In this document: positions 24,785 through 34,119 of the stretch, piece after piece
Numbering within the stretch: position 1 is the stretch's first letter
Layout of the letters: the number at the start of each line of letters is the position of its first letter
NCBI RefSeq assembly: GCF_902459725.1
Contig: NZ_CABPSH010000003.1
Span: 62,001-126,000, forward strand
From: Pandoraea eparura
GTDB lineage: Bacteria > Pseudomonadota > Gammaproteobacteria > Burkholderiales > Burkholderiaceae
DNA length: 64,000 nucleotides
Reading direction: 5' to 3'
Made by a program: the position numbers and the translations under genes
The notes under the pieces: model-generated
What the model saw: the letters and a program-made list of their open reading frames with translations, nothing else
The model's database searches: none
What the model was told of the DNA's origin: nothing

Positions 24785-25999
24785 TCAAACCGCTTCCGCG
24801 CGCGGCGGCTTGAGCGGCAGCACCTGAATGCGATCGCCCGCCTTGACGCCAAGCGCCTGCGCCGCAAGCGGGCTGAGCGTGAACGCACGTCGTTCGGGAC
24901 GGCCCGTGACGAGCGTGGCACGAAAGCCTTCCAGCCCGAGGCACGCCACGAGATAGGGCTCCGCGTTAGCGGCGGCAGGTGCCGGACCGCTGTCCTCGTC
25001 CGGCGTTGTCGCGATGTTCACACTGAGATAACGACTGTCGCGCGCGGCGCGCAAGTCCGCAACGCGCGCCTCGAGCACTGGACCGCTATCGAAGATGTCG
25101 ACGTGCGCGCCCGAACGCATGCCCTCCTGTTCCAGCAAACGGCGCGCCGGAAGCGTGTCGCGATGCGTCACCCCGATGGCGGCCTGCGCCTGCGCGGAGA
25201 GAAAGTCGACGTAGATGGGGTACTTCGGCATCAGTTCGGCCACGAACGACTTCTTGCCGATAGAGGTGAGGTAATCCGCCTGATCGAAATCGATCTTGAA
25301 GAAATGCTGTCCGAGCGACTGCCAGAACGGACTCTGCCCGTTGTCGTCGAAAAACCCGCGCAGTTCGGCACACACGTGCGGGCCGAATCGCTCGGGGAAC
25401 TGCGCCATGAACAGAAAACGCGCCTTCGAGAGCAACGCGCCGTTGCCATGCCCACGCCACGACGGATCGAGCAACAGCGAGCAAAGCTCACTATAGCCGG
25501 TGAGGTCGTTCGAGAGCGAGAGCGTCAGCATCCTCGACCAGACGTTCAACTCGCGGCTCGCGTGTACGATCGTATCCTTGCGATACGTATAAAACGGTTG
25601 GTCCAGCCCGACCGCGGCTTCCAGGCCGCACACGCCGGCGATCTCACCAGTGGTGACGTCTTCCATCACGAAGAGGTATCCCTGTTCCGCCGTGGTGGCC
25701 TGCCCCTCTACCGTTGCGGTCACCCGGGCCAGACGCGCCTCGAGCGCCGCCCGATCCGGTTTGAACGACGTCATGCCGGGGCCAGCCAGCCCTGCCAGCT
25801 TCAACAGCGCAGGCAGATCGCCGCGACGCGCCAGGCGCACGACGCGAAGCGAGGCCGGTGCCCCCACGTCGGGCAAGTCAGGCAAGTCCGGCGAGTCCAA
25901 TTCGGCAGCCGCGCGAGCGGGCGTCGCCATTTTCGATTGACGGGTCATGGGCACATCCGGCGAAGTGGGTGAAACAAGGGCCGGAGCGACGTCATCCAT
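24785..25999 (-). CDS. astA: Arginine N-succinyltransferase
   Basis: First enzyme of the ammonia-producing arginine succinyltransferase pathway (EC 2.3.1.109), 404 residues as called. The family core begins near residue 50 (LRVVRLARRGDLPALLKLA) and includes GYLFVMEDVTTGEIAGVCGLEA, YRKDTIVHASRELNVW, SELCSLLLDPSWRGHGNG and AELRGFFDDNGQSPFW. The first 45 or so residues are a Pro/Asp-rich extension (DSPDLPDLPDVG) not usual in AstA; starts at 25948 or 25930 would shorten it, and none has a clear ribosome site. It follows astC by 53 bases. Confidence 0.9.
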   Translation of the reverse strand: MDDVAPALVSPTSPDVPMTRQSKMATPARAAAELDSPDLPDLPDVGAPASLRVVRLARRGDLPALLKLAGLAGPGMTSFKPDRAALEARLARVTATVEGQATTAEQGYLFVMEDVTTGEIAGVCGLEAAVGLDQPFYTYRKDTIVHASRELNVWSRMLTLSLSNDLTGYSELCSLLLDPSWRGHGNGALLSKARFLFMAQFPERFGPHVCAELRGFFDDNGQSPFWQSLGQHFFKIDFDQADYLTSIGKKSFVAELMPKYPIYVDFLSAQAQAAIGVTHRDTLPARRLLEQEGMRSGAHVDIFDSGPVLEARVADLRAARDSRYLSVNIATTPDEDSGPAPAAANAEPYLVACLGLEGFRATLVTGRPERRAFTLSPLAAQALGVKAGDRIQVLPLKPPRAEAV

Positions 26000-26052
26000 C
26001 GGTCCGGCCCGAAGTCCTGCACACGGTCAGGTCGTGATGTCGGCCGGCGCGA

Positions 26053-27294
26053 TCAGGCCGCCTTTGCCGTGGCAGCCACTGCCGCGACCGCCTTCTCGAA
26101 GGAGGCGAGACCGGCGTCGATATCGGCAAACGGAATGTTCAGCGACGGTGCAAAGCGCACCACGTCGCCACCGGCCACGAGCAGCATCAGACCGTGCTTT
26201 TCGGATTCCGCCACGATGTCCTTCGCACGGCCAGCGAACGCCGGCTTGAGTACCGCGCCGATCAACAGCCCCATGCCGCGCACGTGATCGAACACGCCAT
26301 GACGCGCGTTGATCGCCTCAATGCCCTTGATGAAATGCGCGTGACGCGCCTTCACGCCGTTGAGCGTCTCGGCCGTGTTGATCAGTTCCAGCACACGCCC
26401 GGCAATAGCCGTCGCGAGCGGATTGCCGCCGTACGTGCAACCATGCGTGCCCGGCGAGAAGCTCGCAGCGATCTTGCTCGTGGTCAGCATGCCGCCAATC
26501 GGATAGCCGTTGCCCAGCGCCTTGGCCGTGGTCAGGATGTCCGGCGTCACGCCGTATTGCTCATACGCATACAGCGTGCCGGTACGGCCGACGCCGGTTT
26601 GCACTTCGTCGAAGATCAGCAGGGCGCCGTGCTGGTCGCACAGGGCGCGCAGGCCTTGCAGGAATGCCGGATCGGCGGGCAGCACACCGCCCTCGCCTTG
26701 CACCGGCTCGACGATGACCGCCGCCGTCGCGGCCGAGATGGTCGCCTCGACAGTGGCCAGATCGTTGTAAGGCAAGTGCATGATGCCCGCCGGAATCGGG
26801 CCGAACCCTTCGGTGTATTTCGCCTGACCGCCGACGCTCACGGTGAAGAGCGAGCGGCCATGAAACGAGTTGTAGAACGAGATGATCTCGCTCTTTTCCT
26901 TGCCGCCGCGCTCGGCCGCGTGATCGTAGGCGTAGCGGCGCGCAAGCTTGAGTGCCGCTTCGTTGGCTTCGAGGCCCGAATTGCAGAAGAACGCCTTGTC
27001 GGCAAATGTGGCGTCCGTCAGGGCCTTGGCCAGACGCAGCACCGGTTCGTTGGTGTAGCCATTGCCGATGTGCCAGACCTTGCGCGCCTGCGCTTCGATG
27101 ACCTTCACCAGTTCCGGGTTGGCGTGACCGAGCGCATTGACCGCGATGCCGCCGGTAAAGTCGACATACTCGCGCCCCTGCTGGTCCCACATGCGCGAGC
27201 CTTCGCCGCGCACGGGCACCATCTGGGCAGGAGCGTAATTGGGCACCATCACGTCGTCGAACGTCTGGCGGGTCACAGCGATTGGCTGGCTCAT
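26053..27294 (-). CDS. astC: Acetylornithine/succinylornithine aminotransferase
   Basis: PLP-dependent class III aminotransferase, 413 residues. The Lys of [13 protein letters not shown] is the PLP site; [13 protein letters not shown] supplies the Asp that holds the pyridine nitrogen. Such enzymes act on succinylornithine (AstC) or acetylornithine (ArgD). The immediate downstream astA argues for AstC, but dual function is possible. The rest of the pathway (astB, astD, astE) is not in the window. GAGGTAGTC precedes the start. Confidence 0.9.
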   Translation of the reverse strand: MSQPIAVTRQTFDDVMVPNYAPAQMVPVRGEGSRMWDQQGREYVDFTGGIAVNALGHANPELVKVIEAQARKVWHIGNGYTNEPVLRLAKALTDATFADKAFFCNSGLEANEAALKLARRYAYDHAAERGGKEKSEIISFYNSFHGRSLFTVSVGGQAKYTEGFGPIPAGIMHLPYNDLATVEATISAATAAVIVEPVQGEGGVLPADPAFLQGLRALCDQHGALLIFDEVQTGVGRTGTLYAYEQYGVTPDILTTAKALGNGYPIGGMLTTSKIAASFSPGTHGCTYGGNPLATAIAGRVLELINTAETLNGVKARHAHFIKGIEAINARHGVFDHVRGMGLLIGAVLKPAFAGRAKDIVAESEKHGLMLLVAGGDVVRFAPSLNIPFADIDAGLASFEKAVAAVAATAKAA

Positions 27295-27500
27295 GACTAC
27301 CTCGTGAAATCGGAGTGCAATCGTCGATTGCGGAGCAGGCCTGGAGGAAGGTCACTGCCCTGTGAAAAAACCTGGCTGGGGGCTCAGGGGGCCGGCGGCG
27401 CGCCAATGCCGGACGACACTGGCCCTTGGCGCGCGTACCCTCGCATTGTAATCAGATGCTGCCCGCAGATATACCTCCGCGAGCCTCACCTTCGCGAGAA

Positions 27501-28206
<706 letters not shown>

Positions 28207-28223
<17 letters not shown>

Positions 28224-28959
28224 CTTTGCCGTACCTCGATTCCAGATGTTGAACAAATGCCGACAGCACCAGCGTGATCGCCCAGTAGATGAGCGAAATC
28301 GTCAGATACGGCTCCCAGTAGCGGGCGTACGCGCCCGACACCGTGCGCGCGGCATACGCCAGCTCGGCCAGACCGATGGCCGACGCCAGCGACGAATCCT
28401 TCACGATCGCAATGGCATTGTTGCCCAGCGGCGGCAGCATGCGGCGAAATGCCTGCGGCAGCACGACCTTGCGCAGCGTCTGCATGTAGGTCATGCCCAG
28501 CGAGCGCGCCGCTTCGGCCTGACCGCGATCGATCGACTGAATCCCGGCGCGGAAAATCTCCGACACGTAGGCGCCCGCGTTCAGCGAGATCGCCAGCACC
28601 GCCGACATGAAGGCACCGTATTGCGAGCGGATTTCCCGCGCGAGGTCGCCGCTCACGAGCAACCCCTCCGTGGGGTTGATCAGCACTGGCATCAGCGCGA
28701 AGTGAATCAGCAGGATCTGTACGAACAGCGGTGTGCCGCGGAAAAAGCTGACGTAGAAGCGCACCGGGTATTGCACCGCGTAGCGCAGGAAATACTTGTA
28801 GAAGCCGTGACGCGCTTCGGCCAAACGGCCGACGCCCAGCACAAGCCCAAGTAACGTGCCGGCGATCACACAGATCACCGTGCACTTGAGCGTCATCAGC
28901 GTGCCTTCGACGAACAGGGGCATGTATTCGCTGATGATGTTCCATTGGAACCCACCCAT
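28207..28959 (-). CDS. Amino-acid ABC transporter permease (GlnP/HisM-like)
   Basis: 250 residues, about five TM helices. The HisMQ EAA-loop is seen as [35 protein letters not shown], and the [10 protein letters not shown] motif is diagnostic of this subfamily. AAAGGTGC precedes the start. Only one permease gene is present, so the membrane domain is probably a homodimer. Confidence 0.93.
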
Positions 28960-29010
28960 GAAGCACCTTTCTCACAAAATGAAACGAGCCGGCGGGCCGG
29001 CAGAAAAACG

Positions 29011-29064
29011 CTCGCGGCCCGGGGGTTGACGTCGAGTGTCGACGATCAGCTCACGGGCCGCGAG
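29011..29064 (-). terminator. Attenuator/terminator between binding-protein and permease genes
   Basis: Perfect 11-bp arms CTCGCGGCCCG and CGGGCCGCGAG enclose a loop that has its own small dyad (GTCGA-GTG-TCGAC). On the coding strand the stem is followed by CGTTTTT. It would let most transcripts stop after the binding-protein gene and some read into permease and ATPase. Confidence 0.7.
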
Positions 29065-29109
29065 TGGCCAGATATCTGGCGAGCGTGGCGCGAATCTTAC
29101 ACGCGTTGC

Positions 29110-29889
29110 TTACTGCTGCGGCAGCGACGGCACGTCGGCGTCGAACCACTGCTTGTAGATCTTGGCGTAGGTGCCGTCGGCCACGATCTTCTTCAGGCCG
29201 CTGTTGATCTTGTCGAGCGCAACCTTGTTGCCCTTCTTGACGGCGATGCCGAAATACTGGCGCTTGAACTTGCTGTCGTAGACCAGCTTGAACGGCTTTT
29301 CCGGATGGCTCTTGATGTAGAACTTGATGACGCCCACGTCGCCCACGGCGGCGTCCACGCCCCCGCGATACAGCTCTTCGAGCATCAGCGGCGTGTTATC
29401 GAAGCGGCGAATCGCAGTGCTCGCGCGGCCCAGTTCTTCCGACACGGAGATGTCGCCGGTGCTGGAATTGACCACACCGACCTGAAGCTTCTTCAGATCA
29501 GCCAGACCGGCGATCTTGGCGCCCGGCGCGGTGATGATGACCTGATCGGCCGGAAAGTACGGTGCCGAGAAGTCGACCATTTCACGGCGCTTGTCGGTGA
29601 TGGTGATGCCGGAGATGATGATGTCGCGATCGCCCTGGTCGAGCGTGGCGAAGATGCCTTCCCACGGCGTGCTGACCAGCTTCACATTGAACCCGCCGGC
29701 CTTGCCGATTGCCTTGATGATGTCGACGTCGAACCCGGCCAGCTCCTTCTGCGGCGTTTCGAACTCGAACGGACGATACGTACCGCCCGCACCCACGGTG
29801 TAGGTGGGCTCGGCGGCCTGTGCCGCCGGCAACGCGGCGAAGGTCGTCAGAAAACAGGCGGCGGCCAGCACGAGGCGCTTCGTCAACAT
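29110..29889 (-). CDS. Amino-acid ABC transporter substrate-binding protein
   Basis: Periplasmic binding protein (family 3), 259 residues from ATG 29889 with AAGGAAAT upstream. A signal peptide ends AAQAAE. The ligand-site patterns GTYRPFEFE, GFDVDIIKAIGK and VDAAVGDVGVIKFY are visible. First gene of the importer operon. The ligand is likely a polar or basic amino acid; closeness to astCA makes arginine or ornithine attractive, but that is inference. Confidence 0.92.
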   Translation of the reverse strand: MLTKRLVLAAACFLTTFAALPAAQAAEPTYTVGAGGTYRPFEFETPQKELAGFDVDIIKAIGKAGGFNVKLVSTPWEGIFATLDQGDRDIIISGITITDKRREMVDFSAPYFPADQVIITAPGAKIAGLADLKKLQVGVVNSSTGDISVSEELGRASTAIRRFDNTPLMLEELYRGGVDAAVGDVGVIKFYIKSHPEKPFKLVYDSKFKRQYFGIAVKKGNKVALDKINSGLKKIVADGTYAKIYKQWFDADVPSLPQQ

Positions 29890-30082
29890 GTGGATTTCCT
29901 TGGCGAGAATTCTTGAAAGAGCGCAATGATACTCCTCGCCGTCACCGAAACGAAAAAAAGCCGCCACCTCCGATTGGGTCGTTGCGATCTCGCGACGCAC
30001 GATTGGATTCCCACGCAATGAGAATATCCGCGCGGCACGCGGGGGCGTTAGGGCGTTAGTTACGCCCGCCGAGCCCAGTGCG

Positions 30083-31945
30083 TCAGAACGCGCCCGTCGC
30101 GATGGGGCCGACCGTCTGGCCGGGACCGAAGACCATGTCGCGATACGACTTGCCCGCGGGAATCATCGGATACACGTCGTCCTCGCGGGCGACAAGCACG
30201 TCAAGCAGATACGGCTCGCTCGGGTCTTCGAGCATGCGCGCGAGCGCCGCTGGCAATTCGTGCGCTCGAGTCACGCGGGCGCTCGCCACACCGTACCCTG
30301 CCGCAATCGTGACGAAGTCCGGATACGGGCGCCCATCGCCCGCGCCATCCGGCACATTCGGGTCGACCAGCGACGACGCAACGCGATTGCGTGCATAGAT
30401 CATGTCTTGCCATTGTCGAACCATGCCCAGCCACTGGTTGTTGATGACCAGCACCTTGACGCCCAGCCCGTAGCGTCGGCACGTTGAGAGTTCGTTCACG
30501 GACATGTTCAGACTGCCGTCGCCGTCGATGTCGATGACCGGCACGTCCGGCAACGCCACCTTGGCGCCGATGGCCGCCGGCAAGCCGAAGCCCATCGTGC
30601 CGAATCCCGCGCTGGACAGGAACGTGCGCGGCTCGCGAAGTCGCAGATGCTGCATCGCCCACATCTGATGCTGGCCAACGCCCGTGGTCACGACCGCTTG
30701 CGGCGGCAGCAGCGCGGCAAGCGCCGTGATGACGTCGACACCCGTGAGCACGTTTGCGGCGTCGGCGTTGGCGGCACTATTGGCACCCTCGGCACCGCCG
30801 GCGGAAGCGGCTGCCTGCCGGGGAGCGCGCAGCGGATGCGCCTCGCATCGCTCGCGCAGGTACGCGTGCCAGTCCGGCACATTGCGACGCGACGCGTGTA
30901 CCAGCAGACCGGCGAACGCGTCGCGCAGATCCGCATGCACGCCGAGCGCGACCGGTTTGTTCTTGCCGATTTCGGCGGCGTCGACATCGATATGGACGAT
31001 CGTGGCATGCCGCGCGAACGAGGCCGGATCGCCGATCACCCGGTCGTCGAAACGCACGCCGAGCGCCAGCACGAGGTCGGCCTCATTGACTGCGACGTTG
31101 GCCACGTGAGCACCATGCATCCCGAGCGGGCCAAGTAACAGCGGATGGTCGTCCGGCATGGCGCCGAGGCCCATCATCGTGAGGGCCACCGGGCAATCAA
31201 GCGCTTCGGCCAGCGCCACGAGTTGCGCACCGGTGCCCGACGCAATGACGCCGCCCCCGGCGTAGATCACCGGACGCTCGCTTCGCGCGAGCAAGGCTGC
31301 GATGCGTTGGGCCGTCTCGTCGCTCATGCCGGCCGGCACCGGCGCGGTGAAGCGCTTGTCCGTCGGCTGGTCGGGGCGCGCCTGCTGAATGTCCTTCGGG
31401 AAATCGAGCAGGACAGGGCCGGGTCGCCCCGCCAAAGCGCACGTGGCCGCTTCGCGCAACGCGGCGGGAATGTCTCGCGCCTCGCGAACCTGCCGGGCAA
31501 GCTTCGTCACCGGCTTCGTGATCGCAACAATGTCCACTTCCTGAAAGGCGTTCTTGCCGAGCCAATGCGTGGCAACGTTGCCGGTGATGGCGAACACCGG
31601 CACGGAATCGCTGGCGGCATCGGCAATGCCCGTCACGAGATTCGTCGCGCCAGGACCGGACGTCGCCAGACAAACGCCCAGCTTGCCAGTGGCGCGCGCA
31701 TAGCCCTGCGCACCGAAGACGGCCCCCTGCTCGTGCTCGGTGCGTACCAGCGTGATCGCCACGCGCGAAAGGGCGTCGAGCATTTCGAGGTTGGCGCCGC
31801 CCGGGTAGCAGAACACCGTGTCCACGCCGATGTCGACCAGGGAGCGAGCTATCAGGTCTGCACCCTTGGCAGACAACGGGGCCACAGGCTGGGCGACGGC
31901 ACCGGTCGCGGCTTCGGCAGCGGGGAGAGTCAGGTCGAGTTTCAT
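30083..31945 (-). CDS. Acetolactate synthase-like TPP enzyme (IlvB family)
   Basis: 620-residue thiamine-diphosphate enzyme with the three-domain layout: N-terminal PYR domain with VFCYPGGANLEMLDAL, the activating Glu in TEHEQGAVF and TSGPGATNLVTGIADA; central FAD-type domain with GPLGMHG; C-terminal PP domain with GDGSLNMSVNELS and NNQWLGMVRQWQ. This matches acetohydroxyacid synthase large subunits, first step of valine/leucine/isoleucine synthesis. The usual GQVAT segment reads GNVATHWLGKNAFQEVD, a noted difference. No small regulatory subunit gene is adjacent. It is divergent from an Lrp gene. Confidence 0.87.
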   Translation of the reverse strand: MKLDLTLPAAEAATGAVAQPVAPLSAKGADLIARSLVDIGVDTVFCYPGGANLEMLDALSRVAITLVRTEHEQGAVFGAQGYARATGKLGVCLATSGPGATNLVTGIADAASDSVPVFAITGNVATHWLGKNAFQEVDIVAITKPVTKLARQVREARDIPAALREAATCALAGRPGPVLLDFPKDIQQARPDQPTDKRFTAPVPAGMSDETAQRIAALLARSERPVIYAGGGVIASGTGAQLVALAEALDCPVALTMMGLGAMPDDHPLLLGPLGMHGAHVANVAVNEADLVLALGVRFDDRVIGDPASFARHATIVHIDVDAAEIGKNKPVALGVHADLRDAFAGLLVHASRRNVPDWHAYLRERCEAHPLRAPRQAAASAGGAEGANSAANADAANVLTGVDVITALAALLPPQAVVTTGVGQHQMWAMQHLRLREPRTFLSSAGFGTMGFGLPAAIGAKVALPDVPVIDIDGDGSLNMSVNELSTCRRYGLGVKVLVINNQWLGMVRQWQDMIYARNRVASSLVDPNVPDGAGDGRPYPDFVTIAAGYGVASARVTRAHELPAALARMLEDPSEPYLLDVLVAREDDVYPMIPAGKSYRDMVFGPGQTVGPIATGAF

Positions 31946-32056
31946 GGGTACGTAGATTCCTGCGGGGTCCATCGAATCCGGACGGAGGGTTGCAGCCAAT
32001 CGGCCTAATGAGACCCAAGCTTACGGGGATCGGACGGCAAATGCTTCGCGTATCGT

Positions 32057-32072
32057 TGACAAAATTCTGTCA
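32057..32072. promoter_or_regulatory. Lrp-type operator candidate
   Basis: TGACA-AAATTC-TGTCA is a dyad with an AT core, of the kind bound by Lrp/AsnC proteins. It lies in the 172-base, AT-rich gap between the divergent ilvB-like and lrp-like genes, 46 bases before the lrp start and 112 from the ilvB-like start. Confidence 0.5.
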
Positions 32073-32117
32073 GTTTCACATGATTCATTCAAATTCACGA
32101 AATATTGAGAATTAATC

Positions 32118-32594
32118 ATGCAACTTGATGAATTCGACGAGAAAATTCTCGCACTACTTCAGGAAGACGCCTCGCTCTCGGCCGCCCAGATCGGTGAGCG
32201 CATCGGTCTGTCGCAGTCGCAGTGCTGGCGTCGCATTGACCGGCTCGACGCCGAAGGCGTGATCGAGCGACGCGTGGCGCTTGTCGACCGCAAGAAGGTC
32301 GGTCTGAACGTGATGCTGTTCGCCCACGTGAAACTAGCCGGACACAACCGCAATGCGCTGCCGGAGTTCTCGAAGGCAATTCAGGACTTTCCGGAAGTGC
32401 TCGAATGTCATGTGCTCATGGGCAATGTCGATTTTTTGTTGCGCATCGTCACGCGCGATGTCGAGGCGTATGAGCGATTCTTCTTCGAGCGTCTCTCGCA
32501 ACTGCCGATGGTGCAGGAGGTCAACTCGATGATTGCGCTCTCGCAGATCAAGTCGACGACAGTCCTGCCTATCGGTAACGGCGGGCCACGATAG
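32118..32594 (+). CDS. Lrp/AsnC family regulator
   Basis: 158 residues. N-terminal HTH (1-60) with LDEFDEKILALLQEDASLSAAQIGERIGLS and CWRRIDRLDAEGVI; C-terminal RAM/AsnC ligand domain with LECHVLMGNVDFLLRIV. Probably senses an amino acid such as leucine and controls the divergent ilvB-like gene and itself. Confidence 0.92.
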   Translation: MQLDEFDEKILALLQEDASLSAAQIGERIGLSQSQCWRRIDRLDAEGVIERRVALVDRKKVGLNVMLFAHVKLAGHNRNALPEFSKAIQDFPEVLECHVLMGNVDFLLRIVTRDVEAYERFFFERLSQLPMVQEVNSMIALSQIKSTTVLPIGNGGPR

Positions 32595-32888
32595 AGAACG
32601 GTGGGACCAATCGGGGGCGGTCTGGAGCGGTGAGAAGTTGTGAGGACAGGTAACGCCTCGCAGCTAGCGAAAAGGCATGACGGCCGTCATCGCCGGGGGC
32701 CCAACGGCTTGGCCTCGATCGCTTCATGACATTGCGGTGACCGAAACGTGTCACGCATTGCGCAATCGACCCTCGAGCGCCCGGCTCAAGGCGCCGCGGC
32801 CTTGACGACGTTGACGAAGGATGCTCGCCCACGTTGGACACCGCGTTCGCGAGCCTCTATGCTTAAGCATTCACTCCAGGAGTCCTGC
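32595..32888. other. Intergenic region with a 14-bp palindrome
   Basis: No gene seen. ATGACGGCCGTCAT (32677-32690) is a perfect palindrome without loop, more like a protein site than a terminator. The promoter of the peroxiredoxin gene must lie here. Confidence 0.35.
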
Positions 32889-33446
32889 ATGAAACGTTGG
32901 ATCGGAATCGCTGCCGCCGCCGTCATTGTCGGCGTGACGGCCTGGTGCTTCATCCCCGCTCACGCGGCGCTGAAGAACGGCACGTCAGCCCCCAACTTTT
33001 ATGCTCAGGCCTCGCTCGGCGGCAACGTCTTCACGTTTTCGCTGGCCGACGCCCTGCGCAAGGGCCCCGTCGTGCTTTACTTCTACCCGGCGGCGTTCAC
33101 CGCGGGTTGCACGATCGAAGCGCACGATTTCGCGCAAGCCACCGACAAGTTCAAGGCGATGGGCGCGACGGTCATCGGCGTCTCGCACGACAGCATTGAC
33201 ACGCTCAACAAGTTCTCCGTGTCCGAGTGCCGCAGCAAGTTTGCTGTGGCGGCCGATACCGACCAGCGCATCATGCGCGCCTACGACGCCGTGCTCACGC
33301 TCAAACCCGACTATGCCAATCGCGTGTCCTATGTCATCGCGCCCGACGGCAAAGTGATCTACAGCTATGTCAGCCTCGATCCGGACAAACATGTCACCAA
33401 CACGATGGAAGCTGTCCGCAAGTGGCGTGACGCGCATCCCTCGTAA
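32889..33446 (+). CDS. Peroxiredoxin of the AhpC/TSA-BCP class, exported
   Basis: 185 residues. A signal peptide (1-26, ending AHA) predicts a periplasmic thiol peroxidase. Peroxidatic Cys74 is in PAAFTAGCTIEAHDF (family PxxxTxxC), and Cys114 in SECRSKF is a likely resolving Cys, as in atypical 2-Cys BCP enzymes. ATG 32889 is preceded by AGGAGTCCTGC. The following hemolysin III gene starts 28 bases on, so they may be cotranscribed. Confidence 0.88.
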   Translation: MKRWIGIAAAAVIVGVTAWCFIPAHAALKNGTSAPNFYAQASLGGNVFTFSLADALRKGPVVLYFYPAAFTAGCTIEAHDFAQATDKFKAMGATVIGVSHDSIDTLNKFSVSECRSKFAVAADTDQRIMRAYDAVLTLKPDYANRVSYVIAPDGKVIYSYVSLDPDKHVTNTMEAVRKWRDAHPS

Positions 33447-33474
33447 TCGGGACGCCATCACAACAGGAGGCGGC

Positions 33475-34119
33475 ATGAAAGCGACCGGTCGAGCCCAGAC
33501 GCGCGGTGAAGAACTCGCCAACAGCGCCAGCCACGGCATTGCCTGCATGGCCGCCCTCGCCGCGACGCCCGCCCTGTTCAAGGCGGTTCGCCCACCGTTG
33601 CCCACGACCGTGCAGCAGATCGGCATTGGCGTGTTCGCCATCACGATGGTGATCGTCTACCTGGCGTCCGCCCTGTATCACGGCTTGCCCGACGGCCGCG
33701 CGAAACGGCTGTTCATGCGCGTCGATCATTGCGCCATCTTTCTCTTCATTGCCGGGACCTACACGCCCTTTACCGTCAAGATCCTCCACGACCCATGGGG
33801 CTGGCCACTGCTCACCGGCGTGTGGGCAATGGCCATTGCCGGGCTGGTCGCGAAGGGACTCGGCCTGCTCGACCAGCCGATCGTCTCCACCCTGCTCTAT
33901 GTTGGCCTGGGCTGGATCGCCGTGCTGGTCGCCGGCCCGGTGCTCGCCGCTATCCCGGGCCCCGGTGCAGACTGGTTGTATGCGGGCGGCGTCGCCTATA
34001 CCGTGGGTGCCCTCTTCTACTCGCTCGACGGCCATATCAAGTTCGGCCATCTGGTCTGGCATCTGTTTGCCATCGGCGGCACGGCCTGTCATTTTCTCGC
34101 CGTCTACCGCTACGTCTGA
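33475..34119 (+). CDS. Hemolysin III / PAQR family membrane protein (YqfA-like)
   Basis: 214 residues, seven predicted TM helices. Conserved patterns of the PAQR/HlyIII family are present: SALYHGLPDG, MRVDHCAIFLFIAGTYTPF and HLVWHLFAIGGTACHFLAVY, with the metal-binding His residues. AGGAGGCGGC precedes the start. Function in bacteria is poorly defined. Its end overlaps the converging kinase gene by ten bases. Confidence 0.88.
   Translation: MKATGRAQTRGEELANSASHGIACMAALAATPALFKAVRPPLPTTVQQIGIGVFAITMVIVYLASALYHGLPDGRAKRLFMRVDHCAIFLFIAGTYTPFTVKILHDPWGWPLLTGVWAMAIAGLVAKGLGLLDQPIVSTLLYVGLGWIAVLVAGPVLAAIPGPGADWLYAGGVAYTVGALFYSLDGHIKFGHLVWHLFAIGGTACHFLAVYRYV

Noticed and set aside
24110-25972. 620-codon open frame across the tip adhesin and astA
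   Set aside because: Overlaps two good genes in other frames; composition is unlike a real protein.
27362-27385. Terminator after the amino-acid importer (CCTG/CAGG then six T)
   Set aside because: Only a four-base stem; too weak, and it lies over 100 bases past the ATPase stop.
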